DNA of 64,000 bases from JAAFIP01 sp043721235 (GCA_043721235.1 JAYSRE010000186.1:7042-71041); one strand, 5' to 3'. Positions 15,555 through 24,692 are shown, counted from the stretch's first letter. The notes: generated by a model from the letters alone, not told the origin. Made by a program: numbers and translations.

Positions 15555-16870
15555 TGGCTGAAATCCGCTACCTTAAACTTTGGCTGCATGGCCCAAGCGG
15601 CCCGAAGGCACACATCGGCCACTTGTCGCAGTATGGCGATCTGTACAAGCTGAGCTTTACACCTGAGTACATCGACAACCCAGAGCGCTGGGTGCTGGGC
15701 CAGGCCTATGTGGGCAGCACGCCCCAGGCCACACGCGACATTTTGAGTGCGGCTACCGACTCCCGTGTGTTCAGCATTAACCGACCCCCCAATTATTTTA
15801 GGAATTTACTGCCCGAGGGCCATAACAAAGAGCGCCTGGCCAGCCAGCGCGGCTGCGCGGTAGACGATGAGTTTGAACTGCTGGCTGCGGCAGGGCATGA
15901 CTTTTTTGGCGCGCTGCAAGCCGGGCCGCTAGAGCCGGGTGAGCAGATTGCGCCGCAGGTGCACCGTGCGCACGTCACAGGTTTTAGCTACGAGCCTGTA
16001 AGCGCAGGCTTTGTCGACACGCCAATGCAAAGTGCCATGTCGCTGCCGGGTGTGGTGGCTAAATTTTCTGCTATGCAAGATGGGCGCAGGTATGTGGTGA
16101 ATAGTAAGGTGGTGAATGGCAAGCAGGGCTCGGGCCAAAGCGTCATCATCAAGCTGCCCTCTACGCGCCATCCCGACCTGGTGCACAACGAAATGGTGGG
16201 TTACCAGCTGTGCGCTGCGGTGGGCATTGACTGCGCGCAGGCGCGCGTGGTGCCGCGCAGCTTGCTGGACTTGCCTGAGCATGTACCGTTTGCGCATGCC
16301 TTGGTGGTTGACCGCTTTGACCGCACAGCAAACGGTGCCCGCATCCACATGGAAGAATTTACCCAAGCCTACAACCGCGAGCCTATGCACAAGTACGGCA
16401 GCAACTTGGCTGCAGAATTCACCATGCTGATGGCCACGGTCAATGCGGCCTCTGGCGCCGCGTTTATCGACGCAAGTGAAGTCGTGCGCCGTTTTGTAGC
16501 CTTCGTGTTGATGGGCAATACCGACGCGCATGCCAAAAACTGGGCTTTGCTGTACCCGGGCGGCACCACTGCACGCCTGGCACCGCTGTACGACCCGGTG
16601 TGCGTCACAGCGCTGTTTGCCCAAGTTTCCAGCGCCGACTACGCCATCAACCGTGTGATCGACAGCAGCATGTGCCAAGTGGACATGGGCATGCTGGAAG
16701 AGATGATCAAAGGCGCAGGTTTTTTGAACGCAAAGCCCTTGCTTAAAGTGGCCAAAGCCACCGTGGCTGCCGCCCAAGCGCTGTGGCCTGGCTTGTTGCA
16801 CAGCGCGCCCGAGGCGGTGCGCTGTGAGGTCATGCGCAGGCTGCGCGGCGCTGCAGCGCTTGGCTGCTAA
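15554..16870 (+). CDS. hipA: HipA-family serine/threonine kinase toxin
   Basis: 438-residue kinase from the ATG at 15554 (a TTG one codon earlier is also open). The N-terminal coupler region covers about 1-110, the Gly/Ser-rich phosphate loop GSGQSVIIKLPS is at about 194-205, and the HipA_C kinase core contains LVVDRFDR and the catalytic loop GNTDAHAKNWALL (about 319-331) with Asp and Asn in place. E. coli HipA phosphorylates glutamyl-tRNA synthetase and induces persistence; whether this protein shares that target is unknown. All catalytic residues look intact. Coupled to hipB. Confidence 0.9.
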   Translation: MAEIRYLKLWLHGPSGPKAHIGHLSQYGDLYKLSFTPEYIDNPERWVLGQAYVGSTPQATRDILSAATDSRVFSINRPPNYFRNLLPEGHNKERLASQRGCAVDDEFELLAAAGHDFFGALQAGPLEPGEQIAPQVHRAHVTGFSYEPVSAGFVDTPMQSAMSLPGVVAKFSAMQDGRRYVVNSKVVNGKQGSGQSVIIKLPSTRHPDLVHNEMVGYQLCAAVGIDCAQARVVPRSLLDLPEHVPFAHALVVDRFDRTANGARIHMEEFTQAYNREPMHKYGSNLAAEFTMLMATVNAASGAAFIDASEVVRRFVAFVLMGNTDAHAKNWALLYPGGTTARLAPLYDPVCVTALFAQVSSADYAINRVIDSSMCQVDMGMLEEMIKGAGFLNAKPLLKVAKATVAAAQALWPGLLHSAPEAVRCEVMRRLRGAAALGC

Positions 16871-16929
16871 AGATCAAAGGCACAATACAGGCTTTGCCTT
16901 GCCTGGCAAAAATTACCCAGGAGTATGGT

Positions 16930-17763
16930 TTGGACATCACGCTGTTAATCAAAGCCGCCGTTATGGGCGTGGTCGAAGGGCTGACCGAGTTTTTGCCAAT
17001 TTCGTCTACCGGCCACTTAATACTTGCAGGCGCACTGCTGGGCTTTGACGACGAAAAAGCCAAGGTATTTGACATTGCCATCCAAACCGGCGCTATTTTT
17101 GCTGTGATTATTGTGTACTGGCAAAAAATTCGCAACACACTGGTCGCATTGCCCACCGAAAAGCAAGCCCAACAGTTTGCGCTGAACGTGCTGATTGCCT
17201 TTATCCCAGCGGTCATATTAGGCCTGCTGTTTGGCAAGGCCATCAAGGCGCATTTGTTCACGCCCGTGGTGGTGGCCACTACCTTTATTATGGGCGGCTT
17301 GATTATTCTATGGGCTGAAAAACGCCACACCAACAATCCGTCTGCCGTGCGCGTGACCGATGTCGATGCCATGACCACCATGGATGCGCTCAAAGTAGGC
17401 TTGGTGCAGTGCTTGGCCATGGTGCCCGGCACCAGCCGCAGCGGTGCCACCATCATTGGCGGCATGCTGCTGGGCTTGTCGCGCAAGGCCGCGACTGACT
17501 TTTCGTTTTACTTGGCTATACCCACCCTCATTGGCGCCGGTGTCTACAGCTTGTACAAAGAGCGCGCCGTGCTCAGCCTGGCCGACCTGCCCATGTTTGC
17601 CGTAGGCTTGGTGTTCTCCTTCATCAGTGCATGGCTGTGTGTGCGCTGGCTGCTGCGCTACATTTCTACCCATAACTTTGTTGTCTTTGCGTACTACCGC
17701 ATCGCCTTCGGTCTGGTGGTGTTGTTGACCGCAATGACAGGTTGGGTGAAGTGGGCGGCTTAA
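16930..17763 (+). CDS. uppP: Undecaprenyl-diphosphatase UppP (BacA)
   Basis: Integral membrane phosphatase recycling undecaprenyl pyrophosphate to the monophosphate carrier used in peptidoglycan and polysaccharide synthesis; it confers bacitracin tolerance. 277 residues from a TTG at 16930, which has AGGAG 6 bases upstream and gives the normal length; no ATG fits. The two catalytic signatures are present: EGLTEFLPISSTGHL (about 15-29) and PGTSRSGATI (about 165-174). About eight hydrophobic segments. The last 98 bases overlap, tail to tail, the 3' end of the hydrolase gene on the other strand. Confidence 0.95.
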   Translation: MDITLLIKAAVMGVVEGLTEFLPISSTGHLILAGALLGFDDEKAKVFDIAIQTGAIFAVIIVYWQKIRNTLVALPTEKQAQQFALNVLIAFIPAVILGLLFGKAIKAHLFTPVVVATTFIMGGLIILWAEKRHTNNPSAVRVTDVDAMTTMDALKVGLVQCLAMVPGTSRSGATIIGGMLLGLSRKAATDFSFYLAIPTLIGAGVYSLYKERAVLSLADLPMFAVGLVFSFISAWLCVRWLLRYISTHNFVVFAYYRIAFGLVVLLTAMTGWVKWAA

Positions 17764-18571
17764 ATCCTTGGATTGCCGCTGCCACCGCTGCCGCTGCTTC
17801 CAGCGGTTTTTCCATGGGAAAAAGATGCGTTCCGTCCAGCCACACCATGCGGCCTTGGGTGACTTTTTCGGTAAGCACAGTGCCTACCGTTTTCATTTCT
17901 TTGGACTGCAAACCGCCTATAAAGGCCACGGGGCATTGCAGCGGGTGCTGTTTGAGCAGCCGCTCGATGTTGTCAGGCAGGGTGTTGTAAATGTGCGTTT
18001 CTATCTGGCGGTCAAAGGCCAGGTGGCGCACCGTAGTGCCGTGTGCGTCCGTAGCGTCGTGGGTGCCGTGGGCAATGTAGTCGCGCAGTACGGCATCGTC
18101 CCACAGGGCAAAAGCGCGTTTGCTTTTAAAGTGGCTATAGGCAGCCTCTGCGCTGGGCCAAATGTGCTTGCGGTGCTGGCTGACAGCGCCAGGCGATATG
18201 CGGCCCACCAGGTTGACGGTCTTGATGGCACCCAGCGCGGTGGCGCGCCAGCCGCCCATGGCAGGCGAGTCTAGCAGCACGACACCCCGCACCAGGCCAG
18301 GGTGTTTGGCGGCGCACATCAGGCTCAAGATGCCGCCGAGTGAATGGCCTACCAAGTAGGCGCTCTGGCCCGCGTGGGCTACCTGGTGCTGCACAAAATC
18401 AGCCAGCTCTTGTACCACGCGGGGCCAATTGTTGGTAACCGGGTAGTTTGGGTTGTGGCCCAGTTTTTCAATGGCTTTGACGCTGTAGCCGCACTTTTCT
18501 AGCGAGGCCGTCATGGCGCCATAGGTGCTGGCAGGAAAGCTGTTACCGTGTGAGAAAACTAAAAGTGCCAT
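17666..18571 (-). CDS. Alpha/beta hydrolase
   Basis: 301-residue cytoplasmic serine hydrolase of the alpha/beta fold. The oxyanion-loop motif FSHGNSF is at 6-12, the nucleophile elbow GHSLGG at about 74-79, an acidic residue follows in the cap region, and the catalytic His is probably in GTHLFPMEKP near 249. Substrate unknown. The fold should end near AVAAAIQGF (about 268), but the frame continues for about 33 more residues made from the antisense of uppP, rich in Ser, Thr and Arg. It follows the Anbu gene on the same strand by about 50 bp. Confidence 0.85.
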   Translation of the reverse strand: MALLVFSHGNSFPASTYGAMTASLEKCGYSVKAIEKLGHNPNYPVTNNWPRVVQELADFVQHQVAHAGQSAYLVGHSLGGILSLMCAAKHPGLVRGVVLLDSPAMGGWRATALGAIKTVNLVGRISPGAVSQHRKHIWPSAEAAYSHFKSKRAFALWDDAVLRDYIAHGTHDATDAHGTTVRHLAFDRQIETHIYNTLPDNIERLLKQHPLQCPVAFIGGLQSKEMKTVGTVLTEKVTQGRMVWLDGTHLFPMEKPLEAAAAVAAAIQGFKPPTSPNLSLRSTTPPDRRRCGSTQRQQSYG

Positions 18572-18620
18572 GCGCTTTTTATGTAAGTACCATGCGCTTT
18601 TTTTGCAGCGCCATTCCGCT

Positions 18621-19445
18621 TTATATCAACTTGTCTTGCGGCGTGTTGATTTTGCGCAGAGCGCTGCTGCGCACGGTGGGGGCTTTGAGGGGTGTGTCGG
18701 TTTGGCTGCCGTTCCATACCGGGTCGTCCAGGCTGTCAAATACTTCGCGCAGTTTTTGGCCCCAGGCGCTACGCAGCATGCTCAGGTAGGGGTTGTTTTC
18801 TTCAATGCAGACTATTTTGTCTGTGGCCAGTGCGCCAGCTTCGTACACCACCAGGTCTAGCGGCAGGCCCACCGACAGGTTGGATTTGAGGGTGGAGTCC
18901 ATCGACACCAGCGCGCATTTGGCGGCTTCGTCCAGTGGGGTGTCTGGCGTGATAACGCGGTCGAGCACGGGCTTGCCGTATTTGGATTCGCCAATTTGAA
19001 AATACGGTGTCTCGGGGGTGGCCTCAATAAAGTTGCCCGCAGAATACACCTGAAACAAGCGCATCGGCTCGTCGCCAATCTGGCCGCCAAAGATCAACGC
19101 CACGTTAAAGTCCACGCCAGATTTTTTCAGCGATTCTGCATCGCGCTCGTACACGTGGCGCACAGCGGAGCCCAGGATGCGGGCTGCGTCAAACATGCTT
19201 TTGGCGTTCCAAATAGTGATGGATTCACCTGCATCGTCCTTGAGCTGCTCAACCTGCAAAATCTCGCGTACCGACTGGCTGATGCTCAGGTTGCCAGCAG
19301 ACAGCAGGGTCATAAAGCGATCGCCGGGCTTCTCGTAGACAATCATTTTGCGAAAGGTGCTGATCTGGTCCAGGCCCGAGTTGGTGCGCGAGTCGGACAA
19401 AAAGACCAAGCCTGCTTTGAGTTTGATGGCGACGCAATAGGTCAT
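18621..19445 (-). CDS. Anbu (BPH) proteasome-type peptidase
   Basis: 274-residue member of the Anbu family, an ancestral proteasome beta-like Ntn-hydrolase that assembles into open spirals or rings. The N-terminus MTYCVAIKLKAGLVFLSDSR and the following TNSGLDQISTFRKM are diagnostic; removal of Met would expose Thr2 as the nucleophile. The core has FMTLLSAGNLSISQSVRE and a conserved LALVSMDSTLKSN-type segment near the C-terminal half. In many proteobacteria anbu travels with a transglutaminase-like protease, an alpha-E protein and an ATP-grasp ligase. None is seen here; it follows mutS by 10 bp and may be co-transcribed with it. Confidence 0.9.
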   Translation of the reverse strand: MTYCVAIKLKAGLVFLSDSRTNSGLDQISTFRKMIVYEKPGDRFMTLLSAGNLSISQSVREILQVEQLKDDAGESITIWNAKSMFDAARILGSAVRHVYERDAESLKKSGVDFNVALIFGGQIGDEPMRLFQVYSAGNFIEATPETPYFQIGESKYGKPVLDRVITPDTPLDEAAKCALVSMDSTLKSNLSVGLPLDLVVYEAGALATDKIVCIEENNPYLSMLRSAWGQKLREVFDSLDDPVWNGSQTDTPLKAPTVRSSALRKINTPQDKLI

Positions 19446-19455
19446 GGTGGTTCCG

Positions 19456-22065
19456 TTAACTTGTTGAGGTTTTTGTAGTGCCAGCTAATTTTTTCAGCTG
19501 GTACAGCACATCCAGTGCCTCGCGCGGGCTGAGCGCGTCGGGGTTGATGTTGCCCAAGGCTGATTCTAGGGCGCTACCGGTTGCGGTGTCTGCCGCTTGT
19601 GCAGGTGGCGCTGCAAATAAATCAACCTGGGCTTGTGCGGTGCTTTGCTGCAGTTCCAGGGCCTCTAGCGCGTGGCGGGCGTGGTTGACCACCGCTGCAG
19701 GCACACCCGCCAGCTTGGCCACCGCAATGCCGTAGCTGCGGCTGGCGGGGCCGGGCTCTAGGGTGTGCAAAAACACAATATCGCGCCCGCTTTCTACGGC
19801 ACTGACATGCACGTTGACCGCCCCGTGGTGCTGCTGGGGAAACTCGGTTAGCTCAAAATAGTGGGTGGCAAACAGCGTAAAGGCCTGCGATTTGTGCAAA
19901 TGCGCGGCAATGCCGCTGGCCAGTGCCAAACCGTCAAAGGTGCTGGTGCCCCGGCCTATCTCGTCCATCAGCACCAGCGAATGCGCCGTGGCGCTGTGCA
20001 AGATTTGTGCGGCCTCGGTCATCTCCAGCATGAAGGTGGACTGCGCGTTGGCCAAATCGTCTGCTGCGCCAATGCGGGTGTGGATGGCATCAATAGGCCC
20101 CAAGCGGCAGGCCGTAGCGGGCACATACGAGCCCACAGAGGCCAGCAGTGTGATGATGGCCACCTGGCGCATATAGGTAGATTTGCCGCCCATGTTGGGG
20201 CCGGTGATAACCTGCATGCGGGTTTTGGCGTTAAAAGCTGTGTCGTTGGCCATGAAGGCACCGGCAGACAGTTCGGCCAGGCGCGCCTCTACGACAGGGT
20301 GGCGGCCCCCGCTGATGTCGATGCAGGGCTCTTTGGTAAACACCGGTGCGCACCAGCCCAAGGTGAGCGAGCGTTCGGCCAGCGCGCACAGCGCGTCCAG
20401 TGTGGCCACAGCCTGCGCGCACTGGGACAAAGCCGGTATGAAGCCTTGCAGCTGGTCTAGCAGTTGCTCGTACAAAAACTTCTCGCGGGCCAGCGCGCGC
20501 TCTTGCGCACTCAGGGCTTTGTCTTCAAAGGCTTTGAGCTCGGGGGTGATAAAGCGCTCGGCGTTTTTCAGGGTTTGGCGGCGGCGGTAGTCGTCGGGCA
20601 CTTTGCTGGCCTGGCCTTGTGACACTTCAATGTAAAAACCATGCACTTTGTTAAATTGCACACGCAGGGTGGCAATGCCGGTACGGGTTTTTTCCCGCAC
20701 TTCCAGGTCCAGCAAAAATGCGTCGCAGGTGCTTTCTATATTGCGCAGCGCGTCCAGGTCGGCATCAAAACCGTGGGCCATGACACCGCCGTCGCGCACC
20801 AAGGCGGCGGGCTCGGGTGCCAAGGCGCTGTGCAGCAGCTGCGCGCAACCAACAGGTGGCTTTAACAGGCTAAATTTCGATGCCAAATCACCCTCTTGCC
20901 CAAGGAAATGCTGAATAAGAAGCTCACATTTTGATAGTGTAAGCTGCAGCGCCACCAGCTCGCGCGGGCGCACCTGGCGCAGTGCAATGCGGGCGGTAAT
21001 GCGTTCAATATCGCTCATGCCCTTGAGCTGCGCGCGAAGCTGTTGGGCATGGCCTTGCCTGAGCGCAGCGATGGTGTGCAAGCGGCTGGCGGCCACGCTG
21101 CGCTCGCGCAGCGGTGACAGCAGCCAGCTTTTCAAGGCGCGGCTGCCCATGCCCGTTTGGCAGGTGTCCAGCAGCGAGAAAAGGGTGGGCGTGTCTTCGC
21201 CGCGCAGGGTGACAGTTAGCTCCAGGTTGCGCCGCGTGGTCAGGGGCAGGTCAATCAGATCGTCTGCACGCTGCAGCCGCACGCTGCGCACGTGGGGCAG
21301 TGCCTTGCCTTGTGTGTGCTCTGCATAGGCTAGCAGGGCAGAGGCGGCTGCATGGGCGTGCACGGCCTCATTTGCGCTGAAGGCCTGCAAGCTGGCCACT
21401 TGCAGTTGCGCAGACAGCTTGGTATTGCCCAGGCTGGCGTCAAACTGAAAAGCCGGGCGGATGGTCAGTGGGATGCTGCTGGCAAACTTCAGCGCTTTGA
21501 TCTGCTGTTCAAACGCTGGGGTTACGTCGCCGCTGTACAGCAGCTCGCTGGGCGCTATGCGGGCTACCCATTGGGCCAAGTCGCCCTGGCTGCCCTGCGC
21601 CAAGCCAATTTCACTTTGTGTGACGGACAGCCAGGCCAGGCCTAGCTGGTTGCGTGGGGCTTGGTGCACGGCCAGCAGGACAGACTCGGTTTTGTCGCTG
21701 AGCAGTTCAGTGTCGGTGAGGGTGCCTGGGGTCACTACGCGCATCACCTTGCGTTCCACGGGCCCTTTGCTGGCACCCACCTCGCCCACTTGCTCGCAAA
21801 TGGCCACCGACTCACCCAGCTTAATGAGGCGTGCAAGGTAAGTCTCCAGGGAATGAAACGGCACACCTGCCATCACCACCGGTTGCCCACCCGACTGGCC
21901 GCGCTGGGTCAGGGTGATGCTGAGCAAGCGCGCGGCTTTTTCGGCATCGGCATAAAAGACTTCGTAAAAGTCGCCCATGCGGTAAAACAGCAGCGTGTCT
22001 GGGAAGTCTTTTTTCAGGCCCCAGTACTGGGCCATCATCGGCGTGTGGGCGGGTTCTGTTGTCAT
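19456..22065 (-). CDS. mutS: DNA mismatch repair protein MutS
   Basis: 869-residue mismatch sensor (E. coli 853). The mismatch-reading motif GDFYEVF has Phe33 and Glu35. Connector, lever and clamp domains follow, then the ATPase with Walker A GPNMGGKSTYMRQVA and Walker B LVLMDEIGRGTSTFDG, and a C-terminal dimer/tetramer region. A dispersed element lies in frame near residue 380-395 (ELLIQHFLGQEGD) in the lever region, in a stretch that is variable among MutS proteins, so activity is probably kept. ATG 22065 is the natural start. Probably the first gene of a mutS-anbu-hydrolase transcript. Confidence 0.97.
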   Translation of the reverse strand: MTTEPAHTPMMAQYWGLKKDFPDTLLFYRMGDFYEVFYADAEKAARLLSITLTQRGQSGGQPVVMAGVPFHSLETYLARLIKLGESVAICEQVGEVGASKGPVERKVMRVVTPGTLTDTELLSDKTESVLLAVHQAPRNQLGLAWLSVTQSEIGLAQGSQGDLAQWVARIAPSELLYSGDVTPAFEQQIKALKFASSIPLTIRPAFQFDASLGNTKLSAQLQVASLQAFSANEAVHAHAAASALLAYAEHTQGKALPHVRSVRLQRADDLIDLPLTTRRNLELTVTLRGEDTPTLFSLLDTCQTGMGSRALKSWLLSPLRERSVAASRLHTIAALRQGHAQQLRAQLKGMSDIERITARIALRQVRPRELVALQLTLSKCELLIQHFLGQEGDLASKFSLLKPPVGCAQLLHSALAPEPAALVRDGGVMAHGFDADLDALRNIESTCDAFLLDLEVREKTRTGIATLRVQFNKVHGFYIEVSQGQASKVPDDYRRRQTLKNAERFITPELKAFEDKALSAQERALAREKFLYEQLLDQLQGFIPALSQCAQAVATLDALCALAERSLTLGWCAPVFTKEPCIDISGGRHPVVEARLAELSAGAFMANDTAFNAKTRMQVITGPNMGGKSTYMRQVAIITLLASVGSYVPATACRLGPIDAIHTRIGAADDLANAQSTFMLEMTEAAQILHSATAHSLVLMDEIGRGTSTFDGLALASGIAAHLHKSQAFTLFATHYFELTEFPQQHHGAVNVHVSAVESGRDIVFLHTLEPGPASRSYGIAVAKLAGVPAAVVNHARHALEALELQQSTAQAQVDLFAAPPAQAADTATGSALESALGNINPDALSPREALDVLYQLKKLAGTTKTSTS
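20892..20936 (-). repeat. Dispersed element copy 5 (inside mutS)
   Basis: The complement of the core, CCTCTTGCCCAAGGAAATGCT, lies at 20892-20912 (three differences), followed by an AAGCTC arm. It is read in the mutS frame as LLIQHFLGQEG, the third distinct peptide frame seen for this element in the window. More diverged than most copies, consistent with an older insertion. Confidence 0.75.
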
Positions 22066-22163
22066 AAACTAAGCGCTACGTAACCCAATGCAAGCGGGCT
22101 AAGCACAACAGGGTTTGTGTCTGCGATTGCCGGGGGCGCTGGAGTGCTCAGTCACTGGCATCA

Positions 22164-23066
22164 TTACAAAACAACTTGCTGCACAGTCTCGCTAAAGTCG
22201 GGGCCGCTGTCACCGCGCAGGGCGGCGGTTTGGCGCAGTGCGGCTTTTTCACCGGCGCTGGCAAACTTGCTGTACTTGCCCAGCACCGTAACCAATTGGC
22301 CGTAAATGCGCGGGTTGCCGGCCATGCATTCTTGCTGGTCTAAAAAGTCGGCCTCACCGGTAAAGTTGCCCACCAAACCGCCCGCTTCTTGCACCAGCAG
22401 CGAGCCAGCGGCTACGTCCCAGGCTTGCAGGCCAGTTTCAAAAAATGCATCGCTAAAGCCCGCCGCTACATAAGCTAAATCGAGTGCTGCTGCGCCGGGG
22501 CGGCGCAGGGCGGCAGTCAGCTTCATGACATCGCTGAACATGGCCATGTACTTGGGCATGTCTTCGCCGGGGCGAAATGGGAAACCGGTGGACATCAAGC
22601 AGTCTTTCATGTGCGTGCGTTTAGACACCCGCATGCGCCGGTCGTTATGGTAGGCACCGCGCCCCTTGGTGGCGGTAAACATGTCGTTGCGGGTGGGGTC
22701 GTACACCACGGCTTGTTCTACTTTGCCTTTGACGGCCAGCGCAATACTGACGCAGTACACCGGAAAGCCGTGGATAAAGTTGGTGGTGCCGTCCAGTGGG
22801 TCGATGATCCAGACACACTCGGAGTCTTTGGCACCATGCTCACGGCCTGACTCTTCGGCCCAAATGCCGTGGCCTGGGTAGGCGGTGAGCAAGGTTTCGA
22901 TGATGGCGGCTTCGGCGGCTTGGTCTACCTCGGTGACAAAGTCGTTGATTTGCTTTTGGGCAATGCGAACAGACTCGATGTCCAGTGCGGCGCGGTTGAT
23001 GATGGCGCCTGCGGCGCGAGCGGCGCTCACGGCCACGTTAAGCATGGGGTGCAGATTGCTGGACAT
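22164..23066 (-). CDS. suhB: Inositol-1-monophosphatase family protein SuhB
   Basis: 300-residue Mg-dependent phosphatase. Metal-binding motifs are present: the EE pair in WAEESG (about 70-75), IDPLDGTTNFIHG (about 87-99) and the C-terminal WDVAAGSLLVQEAGG. SuhB hydrolyses myo-inositol 1-phosphate in vitro and in E. coli also joins rRNA antitermination complexes. About 30 residues longer than E. coli SuhB (267), mainly at the C-terminus. It stands alone on the minus strand, 98 bp upstream of mutS. Confidence 0.93.
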   Translation of the reverse strand: MSSNLHPMLNVAVSAARAAGAIINRAALDIESVRIAQKQINDFVTEVDQAAEAAIIETLLTAYPGHGIWAEESGREHGAKDSECVWIIDPLDGTTNFIHGFPVYCVSIALAVKGKVEQAVVYDPTRNDMFTATKGRGAYHNDRRMRVSKRTHMKDCLMSTGFPFRPGEDMPKYMAMFSDVMKLTAALRRPGAAALDLAYVAAGFSDAFFETGLQAWDVAAGSLLVQEAGGLVGNFTGEADFLDQQECMAGNPRIYGQLVTVLGKYSKFASAGEKAALRQTAALRGDSGPDFSETVQQVVL

Positions 23067-23399
23067 AAATGGTGTGGGGGAAGAGCAAAGAGGGGTGCTA
23101 GCACGTTGGCTGACAGCATATTGTCATTTTCCCATGAAATTTCTCAGCAAAAATAAGTTCGCCCCCTTCAAACCTGTTTTAGCCTGTTCTTATCTTTTTA
23201 AAGTAAACAAAATACCTACTTTAATCAATAAAATCAAGCATTTACCTCGTTTATTTGCTATATTTTTGCAGAGTAGCAAGGGTAATTACTAGTATGTAAC
23301 TTTAATTTGAACTATCGCTCGCAAGTGTTTGATATTGCATAATTTTCCGACTGTGTATACACTTCAAAGTCATCTGAAACCCATGTTGGAGCGTTCAAA
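23067..23399. other. AT-rich intergenic region before the PBP7 gene
   Basis: This 333-bp gap between divergent suhB and the endopeptidase gene is clearly richer in A and T than its surroundings and must hold both promoters. A TTGCAT (23333-23338) and a TACACT (23356-23361) spaced 17 bases apart could be the promoter of the rightward gene. No further gene or repeat copy is visible. Confidence 0.45.
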
Positions 23400-24692
23400 A
23401 TGGCTGTATCTAAAGGATGTGTTTTGAATCCGTTGTTGAATATCGTCGCTAAATGTATCTGTGTGCTGGGCTTGGCAACGGCTTTGGGTGCAGTCAATGC
23501 GCAGGCCACAGCACTAAAAACCGGGGCTAAAAAGCCAGCTGCAGTAGCCAAAGTGGCAGGTAAATCTGCAGGCAAGAAGCCCGTGCTGGCGGCTGGGCAG
23601 CGCGGTGCATCCAAGCTGTCTGCAAAGGCCACTGCCAAGGTGCCTGCAAGCGGCAAGCTGGCCAAAGGCAAAGTTCAGCGCACCACCGCCCAGCAACTGC
23701 GCGGGCAAAAAACCATTTTGGTCAAAGTGCGCGGCCAGCGTGGCTTGGTTGAGCGGGAAGTGCAGCGCGTAGTTATTCGCGGTAAAAACGGCAAACGCAT
23801 GGTGGTGATGCGGCCTGTGCGTGCATCGCGCGCTATGGTGCTGGTAGCAGCCGCGCCGCCCAAGCTCTCATTCGGCCAGCTGGCAGGGCTGCACGGCATG
23901 CAAGATGAGCTAGACCTGAAATCCAGTGTGGCCTTGGTGATTGACCAAGACACACGCGAAGTACTCTTCAGTAAAAATGACGCTGCAGTGCTGCCTATTG
24001 CATCGCTTACCAAACTGATGACCGGCGTGGTGGTTAGCGAAGCGCGCCTGGACATGAGCGAGCTGATTGCGATTACCCAAGACGATGTGGACACTGAAAA
24101 AGGCAGCCGCTCGCGTATAAGCGTTGGTACCGAGCTGCCCCGTGGCGAGCTGATGCTGCTGGCCCTGATGAGCAGCGAAAACCGCGCCGCCCACGCGCTT
24201 GGCCGCACTTACCCCGGCGGCATGGCCAAATTTGTGCAGCAAATGAACGCCAAGGCAGTCCAACTGGGCATGCTGGGCACCCGCTATGTAGAGCCAACAG
24301 GTTTGTCTAGCAACAACCAAAGCAGCGCCCAAGACCTGGCCCTGCTGGTGGGCTACGCGTCAAACAACAGCCAACTGCGCCAGTTGTCCACTGCACCCGA
24401 CCACCAAATTGCCATTGGCGAAAAAACCCTTAATTTTGTCAATACCAACCGCCTTATCCGCAACCCCGAATGGGAGATTGGCCTGCAAAAAACGGGCTAC
24501 ATTTCTGAGGCTGGGCAGTGCCTGGTGATGCAAGCCAAAATTGCGGGCCGTAAATTGATCATGGTGTTTTTAGACTCCGCAGGCAAGCTCAGCCGCCTGG
24601 GTGACGCGGAGCGTGTGCGCAAATGGGTTGAGAACAAAAGCTTAACTGCGCCAGTACCCGTCAGCGTGCTGACCAAGCCTGTGTCAGGCTAG
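23400..24692 (+). CDS. pbpG: D-alanyl-D-alanine endopeptidase, PBP7/8 type
   Basis: 430-residue periplasmic penicillin-binding protein of the S11 family, cleaving D-Ala-meso-DAP cross-links in peptidoglycan. The signal peptide covers about 1-35 (hydrophobic CICVLGLATALGAV). A Lys/Ala-rich basic linker (about 36-135) is longer than in E. coli PBP7 and may bind cell-wall polymers. The catalytic domain has SLTK (Ser nucleophile near 201), SSEN (near 260) and KTG (near 365). The ATG has GGAG 8 bases upstream. No C-terminal membrane anchor is visible, fitting the PBP7 rather than the DacA type. Confidence 0.92.
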   Translation: MAVSKGCVLNPLLNIVAKCICVLGLATALGAVNAQATALKTGAKKPAAVAKVAGKSAGKKPVLAAGQRGASKLSAKATAKVPASGKLAKGKVQRTTAQQLRGQKTILVKVRGQRGLVEREVQRVVIRGKNGKRMVVMRPVRASRAMVLVAAAPPKLSFGQLAGLHGMQDELDLKSSVALVIDQDTREVLFSKNDAAVLPIASLTKLMTGVVVSEARLDMSELIAITQDDVDTEKGSRSRISVGTELPRGELMLLALMSSENRAAHALGRTYPGGMAKFVQQMNAKAVQLGMLGTRYVEPTGLSSNNQSSAQDLALLVGYASNNSQLRQLSTAPDHQIAIGEKTLNFVNTNRLIRNPEWEIGLQKTGYISEAGQCLVMQAKIAGRKLIMVFLDSAGKLSRLGDAERVRKWVENKSLTAPVPVSVLTKPVSG

